The position numbers and the translations under genes were made by a program. A model generated the notes under the pieces. That model was not told the origin of the DNA. It worked only from the letters and a program-made list of their open reading frames with translations, and did not search any database. Of a stretch of 64,000 bases of DNA, positions 58,339-64,000 are shown in pieces; positions within the stretch are counted from its first letter, which is position 1; every line of letters starts with the position of its first letter. Source of the DNA: Chlorella sorokiniana (taxonomy: Eukaryota; Chlorophyta; Trebouxiophyceae; Chlorellales; Chlorellaceae); contig CP084611.1 of assembly GCA_025917655.1 (NCBI GenBank), positions 2,480,001 to 2,544,000 on the forward strand, written 5' to 3'.

Positions 58339-59689
58339 ATGGGCTCGAAGATCGGGCTCACTGCGGTGCTGGCCGCCATGGTGTTGTTGGGTGAGTCCTG
58401 CTGCGGGCCTAAGCAACGCCGGCTGGCTCTACTGTCCCATCATACCTTCCCAGCCTTTCCGCGTTTCCGTCCTTGCTGCCCTGGGCAGAGCAGACCGCCG
58501 ATCTGGGAGGTCACCTGCCCGGGACGCATCGCGGGAGGGTGTCTTGAACTGGCCGCCTGCCGCCCCTGCCTGCCTGCCTGTGCCTGTTGCCGCCCGACAT
58601 AATTTAGACCAGCCTTGTGCCGTGTTTGCAGCTGGCGCAGCACTTGCCGAAGATGAGGCAGTGCAGGTTCTGCACTGGTGGCCTGAGAACCCCACCAAAA
58701 CCTTCTTCCCGGGCAAGCCAGCGAGTTGCGTGCTGGGCGTGCGCAACACGGGCGTGGCGCCGGTGAACGTCACTTATGCTGTGGCGCACCTGGCCTCCCC
58801 TACAACGCCTCCATGAACCTGTACAACTTTACGGGCTCGGTGCGTTGCCCTGGATGGCAGGATCAGTCGTCCCCTTAGCGTCTACAGCTCTGTCACTGCC
58901 ACGGCCACAGCCTGCACACCGGGGTCCCTGCCCGTCACAACACTGCTCTTGAGAGATCTGCAGCTGCTGCCCCCGCATTCCAAGGATGTTCTCGGCCCCC
59001 CCCAACCCCCAACCCCCCACCCCACCCTGCCCCCTCAACAACCTCTCGATGTGCCACCCACGTGTCGCAGTACCTGGGCGACGTGGTGCTGTCCCCGGGG
59101 AGGAGACGAGCGCGGAGTACAGCCTCTACTTCCCACGCCAGCTGCCCCCGCGGTCGTCCTCAAGGTTGCCCTCATCTACGCTGCCGGCGGAGCCTACCAG
59201 CAGAAGCTCTTCTTCAACGAGACAGTCAACGTGATTGAGGAGCCCACGCTGCTGGACACACAGCTCATCGGCCTCTACCTCATCGGCCTCGCCGCATTGG
59301 CGGGCTTGGGTGAGGAGCACTGGGCACGGCCTGCACCTGTTGCTGCATGCAGCCATGGCTGCGCCCGTGCTGCTTACTAGGGCAGGAGCACTTGCACCTG
59401 CTTTTGAATGCTGTTTGACCGTCTCTCTTTTGCCACATTTTCTGTGCTGCAGCCTACTCTATTTCTGAGTTTGCCAAGGGCAAGGGCTGGATCAAGAAGT
59501 CCAGGCCTGCAGCTCGGCCAGGTGATGCGTGGCCCTGTGAGAGCATCCGCGCGGCTTGCCATCCAACCTTTCGCCCCGCTGACAACCATGCATGTTCTCG
59601 TCACCCCTGCAGCTGCTGTGTCCACGAACAAGGACGAGTGGCTGCGCGGCACTGCAGCAGACCCCAAGCTGCGCAAGAAGAGCTCTTGA
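58339..59689 (+). CDS. SSR1: Translocon-associated protein subunit alpha (TRAP-alpha / SSR1)
   Basis: Exon 1 is 58339-58390 (52 nt). It joins in phase to 58632 to complete a signal peptide, KIGLTAVLAAMVLLAGAALA, cut before EDEAVQV. The lumenal beta domain reads LHWWPENPTKTFFPGKPASC, VLGVRNTGVAPVNVTYAVAH, MNLYNFTGS, YLGDVVLSPGEE, EYSLYFPRQLPP, LKVALIYAAGGAYQQKLFF and NETVNVIEEP, with NVT, NFT and NET glycosylation sequons. The transmembrane helix is TQLIGLYLIGLAALAGLG, followed by a basic cytosolic tail ending LRKKSS at 59689. TRAP sits beside Sec61 in the ER and assists co-translational translocation. Single-base corrections are needed near 58800, 59095 and 59145, all at C/G runs. Confidence 0.88.
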
Positions 59690-60149
59690 ACTCTTGGATC
59701 ATGCGGGAGGTGGTTTCGTTTGCTGCAGCCCCACCAGAGGAGGGAGGTCGCTGCGTTTGCGTTCACCACTCCAGGCGTGCAACCCCACGGGTGCCCGGGC
59801 GGCGGACGTGGGCAGCTGCCATGCTGCCAGTTCAACAGGAGGAGCAGCAGCAGCAGCAACATGATCAGATGCGTAGTTCATTGTCATCCTGCTCAGTTGA
59901 TGATAAGAGCAACCAATCCGGTGGTCGGTCAGCCGCCATGGAGGACGGCGGGCAAAGCACTGCAAGACTGAAGAATGGGATGGTGCTGCTTGGTCCCTCC
60001 CACCCTTCATTTTTGATTGCACGAATGTCACTTGTTTTGCCTCAATTCGGCTTGTTCTCTGGGTAACCCGCGGGTCTTGCCCCCGCCCTTCTTCGCGGCG
60101 CCCGTAGCTACCCCGAGTGCTGACGGCCTCTGGTTCTTAGCTGAGCGAA
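59690..60149 (+). other. Intergenic region between TRAP-alpha and IFRD genes
   Basis: 460 bases holding the TRAP 3' UTR and the IFRD promoter. An AGCAGCAGCAGCAGC stretch lies at 59840-59858. No TGTAA or RNA gene was seen. Confidence 0.45.
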
Positions 60150-62775
60150 ATGGGAAGAAGTAAGGGTTGCTGCGCGCGGCACAATGTGTCGGCGTCACGG
60201 CACTGCTTCGACCAAGCGCGCTTTTGGTGACTGATACGATCTCGTTCGTGGGGTGGGAGCTCCTAGCATGCCATCGGCCGAGCAACCCCGCCCTGCCTGG
60301 GCAGCGCTGCTGACAGAGTCCTTGGCGCCCGCTAATACTGCTGCCCCGCCCCCTGCTTGGGGCCCCGTCCCATCGCAGGAAAGTCTTCCGCCGCTGGCAG
60401 TGAGTATGATGCTGAGAGCATGGGCTCGGCAGATCGGGGCAGTAGGGCCAGCGGTGGGGGTCGGCGCGGGCAGCGCGGCGTCGACCCCGACGACGACCTG
60501 CTGGAGGTGGACGCCTTTGACGCGGCGGTGGAGCAGCTGTACGAAAAGAGGTCCGCAGTCACGCATGCACAGATTGTTGGGGCCCACCTGGATGCTGCCG
60601 TGTGCCACCGGCACGGTGGTGAGCGCGTGGATGCGTGCTGCCATGCGGTGCAGGGCCAGCGTGCGCGAGGGCGCCCTGTCGGCCATTGTGGGCATGCTGG
60701 CCCAGTTCAGATACGATGACTGCGCATTCAGGTGAGAGAGAATGGCATGCAGAGCAGGACCAGAGGGGAAAGCGGCAGCCTGCGCTGCCTGGCCGGCCAT
60801 GTTGAGTGCACAGCTGTGTTTGGCTGCGTTGGTGGCTGAGTGCACGCCGCCGTCCCCTCGCCCTGATGGCAGGGAGGACACGCTGACGCAGCTGTTCCTC
60901 TCGTCCATCCGGCGGGGTAAGGAGCGGGAGGCGTGCCTGGCGGCCAAGGCCTTGGGGCTGCACGTCGCCACGCTGGGCGCCTCCACAGCCAGCGAGCACA
61001 TCTACCAGGAGGTGCGCCGCCGTGTGGCGATGTGGTGGGGCTGGTGCATGCGAGTGTCGATGGTGTGTGTACGTCGGGGGCATGGGGTGAGCCGCCCCGA
61101 CACCTGTCCCACCCCCGCCACCACGCAGGCCGAGCCGCTGCTGGAGCCCGTGGCCCTGACTGGGAAGAGTGGGGCGGTGCGGGTGGCTGTCGTGGAGGCG
61201 CTGTCCCTGCTGTGCTTTGTGGGGTCAGAAGGCACCCACGAGACGCTGCGCACGATGGGCACGCTGTGGCGCGTTGTGCTGGGAGGTGAGGCCCGCAAAG
61301 CGGGAGGGCTACTGACGGGCGAAGGCGGAGGGCAGCACTCTGGCCTCTGTGGTGCACTCTGGCCCCGCTCAGCCCTGCCGCCGTGCGTGTGTTTGCCGCA
61401 GGGTGGAAGAAGGCAGCGGCGGCGCCCGTAGTGGTGGCCGCATTGCGCGGCTGGGCTTTCCTGCTGACCACGGTGCCGGCCCACCGCCTGGACTCGCACT
61501 TTGTGGAGACGCACCTGGGCCTGCTGGCGCAGCTGCTCAACGGCGGCGATGTGGATGTGCGAGGCGCAGCGGGGAGGCCATCGCGCTGCTCTGGCACATG
61601 GGAGACCTCAACTCGCTGCCAGAGTCGCCGCGGCCGCCCCGCGGCGGCGCTAGCCGCAGCAGCACCCCCGCAGCCAGCTCGCTAATGGCACTGGCGGTGG
61701 GCTCGCCGCGAACGCCCGCCTCGCGGCAGCGCTCACACAGTTTGGCAGCCCACCACGCAATGGCAGCGGCACAGCACCGGCAGAGCAGCAGGCAGCAGCA
61801 CTTGCAGGGGGAGCTGAGGAGGAGCACGCAGCGGCAGCAGCGAGCGGGGCGCCGGCACTTCGGGAGGCAGGGGAGCACGGGCGCAGCGGCACCCCCGCCG
61901 CAGCTGCACATCCAGACGCAGGCAGGGCCCAGGACAGCAGGGCAGCAGGGAGGTGTGCCTTCCAGCGGCGGTCGGGCGAAACAGCTGCAAGCAGTGGGGA
62001 CGATGATGACGATTACCAAGGGGGAGGAGGAGGAGGAGGAGGTGGACAGCCTGGAGGCAATCGTGGAGCGCATGCGGGACCTCGCCAAAAACCGGGGGAT
62101 GCCAGCCGGCTGAACAAGGGGGACCGGGCTGCATCACGCGGCACGTTTCGGGACCTGCTGGCCATCATCGAGGTGTGCGCATGTGCATGTCTGGGGGCGA
62201 GGGCCGTGACGCCTGCCGAACGCCCTTTTGGGTGTGCATGTTGACCGTTGGGGCTTCGAGGAGGCGCTGTGGCTGTTACATCACCCCCAAGCACTCGTCC
62301 CCATTCCTGTCCTGAACTGTTGGCAGGGCACCTACATCCCGGAGCAGAAGGTCAAGCTGCGGCACGGCGACCAGCTGCTGGTGGAAGGGCTGCCCGACAA
62401 CATCCGCCTCAACTACATACGGTGCGGCTTGCTGGCGGAGCCCTCGCAGCCCTCGCCATCGGCGCGCCCGGTGTTGGTGGGTGGCCAAGTGGTTGGTGTC
62501 CACTGTGTGCATGCTCTGCACCCCCTTCCCCCCTTCCCTCCCGCACGCAGCGCCTACCTGGGCGAGGCCTTCCAGGCGCACCTGCAGTCCAACGAGCTGC
62601 TGCACCAGGTGTTCCAGTTCCAGCCGGCGTACGAGCCTGAGGAGCGGCTGACCCCGCTGGAGAAGCGCATGTTCAAGTCCAAGAGCTCGGGGACGTGCGG
62701 GACCGGACGGAGCTGCGGCGCAGGGAGCGCAGCCAGATGGCCAGCTACAAGCATGGCTCGCTGGCAGACGATTGA
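60150..62775 (+). CDS. Interferon-related developmental regulator (IFRD) family protein
   Basis: A 10-nt first coding exon (60150-60159, donor A|GTAAGG) joins in phase to 60379 to give MGRRKSSAAGSEYDAESMG, the Lys/Arg-Ser start usual for the family. Exons 60379-60550 and 60654-60731 join as QLYEKR-ASVREGALSAIVGM, a near-perfect IFRD signature. Helical repeats follow: TLTQLFLSSIRRGKEREACL, KALGLHVATLG, VAVVEALSLLCFVGSEGTHE, VVVAALRGWAFLLTTVP and AAGEAIALLWHMGDL. A Gln/Ser-rich insertion, GTFRDLLAIIE, and the C-terminal block KVKLRHGDQLLVEG, YLGEAFQAHLQSNELLHQVF and ERLTPLEKRMFKSKSS come next, ending KHGSLADD at 62775. Human IFRD1/2 are transcriptional and ribosome-hibernation factors. Frame corrections are needed near 61565, 62090 and 62690. 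Confidence 0.82.
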
Positions 62776-62889
62776 TGCGAGGCAGCCCCGTGGCAGGGCT
62801 CGGGGCAACCTCCCCCGGTTTTTGGCGAGGTCCAGCCGCTCAGTTTCTGTGTTACATGCCAGGACGCAAGCTATGTCATGCACAGGACA

Positions 62890-63412
62890 TCACTCCCTCT
62901 GCAGCTGCACCGCTGGCACAAGCTTGGCGGAGTCCTCTGCGCTCTTGGGCGCGTCTAGGAACACGGTGGCGCCCTGCACCCAGGCCACGCAGCAGCAGGT
63001 GGAGACAGGCTGGCACGAGAGGCACGCAACGTGGCGCTGCCCTGCGCACCGCACCTCGTCGTATGTGGAGGATGCAAAGAGGCCAACTAGCAGCGCCAGT
63101 ACAGCTAGTAAGGGGATAAAATAGGAGGAGAGCTGGCCCAGTGCCTCAAACTGCTCGCCCTGCGCGCGCAGTGGAGCGGGGGTGGTTTTCAGTCACTGGC
63201 GCACGCTGCTCTGTGTGCGCGTGGGCCTGCAGCATGGTAACCGCTCGCAACTTTACCTCCCACATGTCCTTCTCGACAGGCTGCCCCGCTGTGTCGGGGT
63301 CGACTCGCACCGCGCCCGAGGGCACCGCTGGCGGCTGCCGCTCGCCTGCGGTGGGCGCCTCCGCCTGCCGCCCCTTGCGAGCTGCTGTGGAGTAGCACAT
63401 TCTGTGCCGCAT
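62890..63412 (-). CDS. Small single-pass membrane protein, 114 residues, unknown function
   Basis: Not recognised. Three exons, 63412-63257 (52 codons), 63159-63055 (35 codons) and 62973-62890 (27 codons plus stop), join in phase 0 with consensus sites (GAG|GTAAAG, CGCGCAG|GG, GTGCAG|GG). The N-terminus is basic and Ala/Arg/Pro-rich (STAARKGRQAEAP), like an organelle presequence. Residues near 65-83 form one strong transmembrane helix, YFIPLLAVLALLVGLFASS, after the helical GEQFEALGQLSS. The short tail GATVFLDAPKSAEDSAKLVP is soluble. This looks like a small bitopic organelle membrane protein, for example an accessory subunit of an energy-transducing complex; that is inference only. Met 63415 or 63400 are alternative starts. 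It is convergent with the IFRD gene, 114 bases apart. Confidence 0.6.
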
Positions 63413-64000
63413 CATGATTGCGGTATGTCTTGGCACGGCCTGCGTCTGCAAACTTGCGCAGTGTTCGCAGGACCCCTCGCAGCAGCAGTTAAAGACGCCA
63501 TCGTGCTTTTAACTTATGATAACCACCGCACAGCCAATTCGGCATCGCGGTAAGGGGTTCCGAGGTCTGTTCCTACGTCTATCATGCTGATGTGGCGTTC
63601 TTTCATCGTTAATGGCGGCAGTGGCTTGTTTCTCACAGCAGTGCACACATTGCGCGCAAACAAGCGAGCGCTTGAGTGCCTACTGGCCGCCAGAAGGCCA
63701 TTTTTCAGATCGTTTCCGCGGGCTGGGGTTTCGTCTGCGCTGTTGAGGTGAGCAACCATCCTCCTTGGCATATCTCTGGGATGTTATATGCAGCTGCACT
63801 TGGGAGGGAACACCTTTTAGGCAAAGCCACCCCAGTTTTGCTTGTTGGCACACGCTGGCTGCGCTCAATCGCTATATCGCACTTGGTATTGGTACTTACG
63901 TGGAACCGCTCCAATGCCCAAGCATAGGGCAGACCACAGGGTGCCCGCTAGCGCCTGCGCGGCGCCCTGGCAACCGGCCTGGTTTCCCATCCACTTATGC
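63413..64000. other. Window end without recognised gene
   Basis: About 590 bases upstream of the small membrane-protein gene, expected to hold its promoter. Open frames of about 80 codons on both strands show no domain, splice support or codon bias like the neighbouring genes. Confidence 0.4.

Noticed and set aside
63514-63927. Opposing open frames of about 80 codons at the window end
   Set aside because: No recognisable protein features, no consistent splice sites, and codon composition unlike nearby genes.

Overview
This is nuclear DNA of a green alga. It is GC-rich, and genes on both strands are split into short exons by many short GT-AG introns rich in GTGTG and poly-G/C. Several genes carry the chlorophyte poly(A) signal TGTAA shortly after the stop. 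The gene content is photosynthetic-eukaryote: plastid cysteine desulfurase, ferredoxin FdC2, a thylakoid-lumen-type FKBP16, a CDPK with four EF hands, and an organellar PheRS. A Chlorella-like trebouxiophyte is my best guess, but no marker gene here fixes the genus.

Layout. 0-3.5 kb: 3' end of a sorting nexin and an expansin (both +). 3.9-11.7 kb (-): a divergent ABC transporter, a conserved membrane protein I do not recognise, and an RNase T2 homologue. Their exons can be joined in phase, so gene limits are uncertain. 12.7-17.9 kb (+): an XRN 5'-3' exoribonuclease. 18.1-19.0 kb (-): a DUF662/RAB6-interacting-golgin-like coiled-coil protein. 19.5-21.5 kb (+): SufS. 21.7-26.2 kb (-): a PASTICCINO1-like triple-FKBP/TPR protein and a lumenal FKBP16. 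26.7-35.2 kb (+): an F-box/LRR-like protein, a WSS1/SPRTN-type DNA-protein-crosslink protease and an ankyrin protein. 35.5-36.2 kb (-): a small ASCH/PUA-like protein, divergent from a CDPK (36.4-39.4 kb, +). 39.8-42.4 kb (-): organellar PheRS. 42.6-48.5 kb (+): a TPR/tandem-core PRMT9-like methyltransferase and a class I SAM methyltransferase. 48.9-52.2 kb (-): a 180-residue orphan and a plastid-type alpha/beta hydrolase. 52.4-55.0 kb (+): a two-RRM/RanBP2-zinc-finger protein. 55.9-57.6 kb (-): FdC2. 58.3-62.8 kb (+): TRAP-alpha and an IFRD-family protein. 62.9-63.4 kb (-): a 114-residue single-pass membrane protein.

Two themes recur. First, many strongly conserved exons change frame at G/C runs (at least five times in sufS), while less GC-extreme genes such as FdC2 are perfectly open; this looks like homopolymer error in the assembly rather than pseudogenes. 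Second, several genes begin with tiny coding exons (10, 24, 38 and 52 nt) or use GC-AG introns, so ORF-based calling misses true starts. Exon limits below were placed by eye from splice consensus plus reading phase. The genes have mostly unrelated housekeeping or organelle roles, and no biosynthetic cluster, mobile element, CRISPR array, rRNA or convincing tRNA was found.
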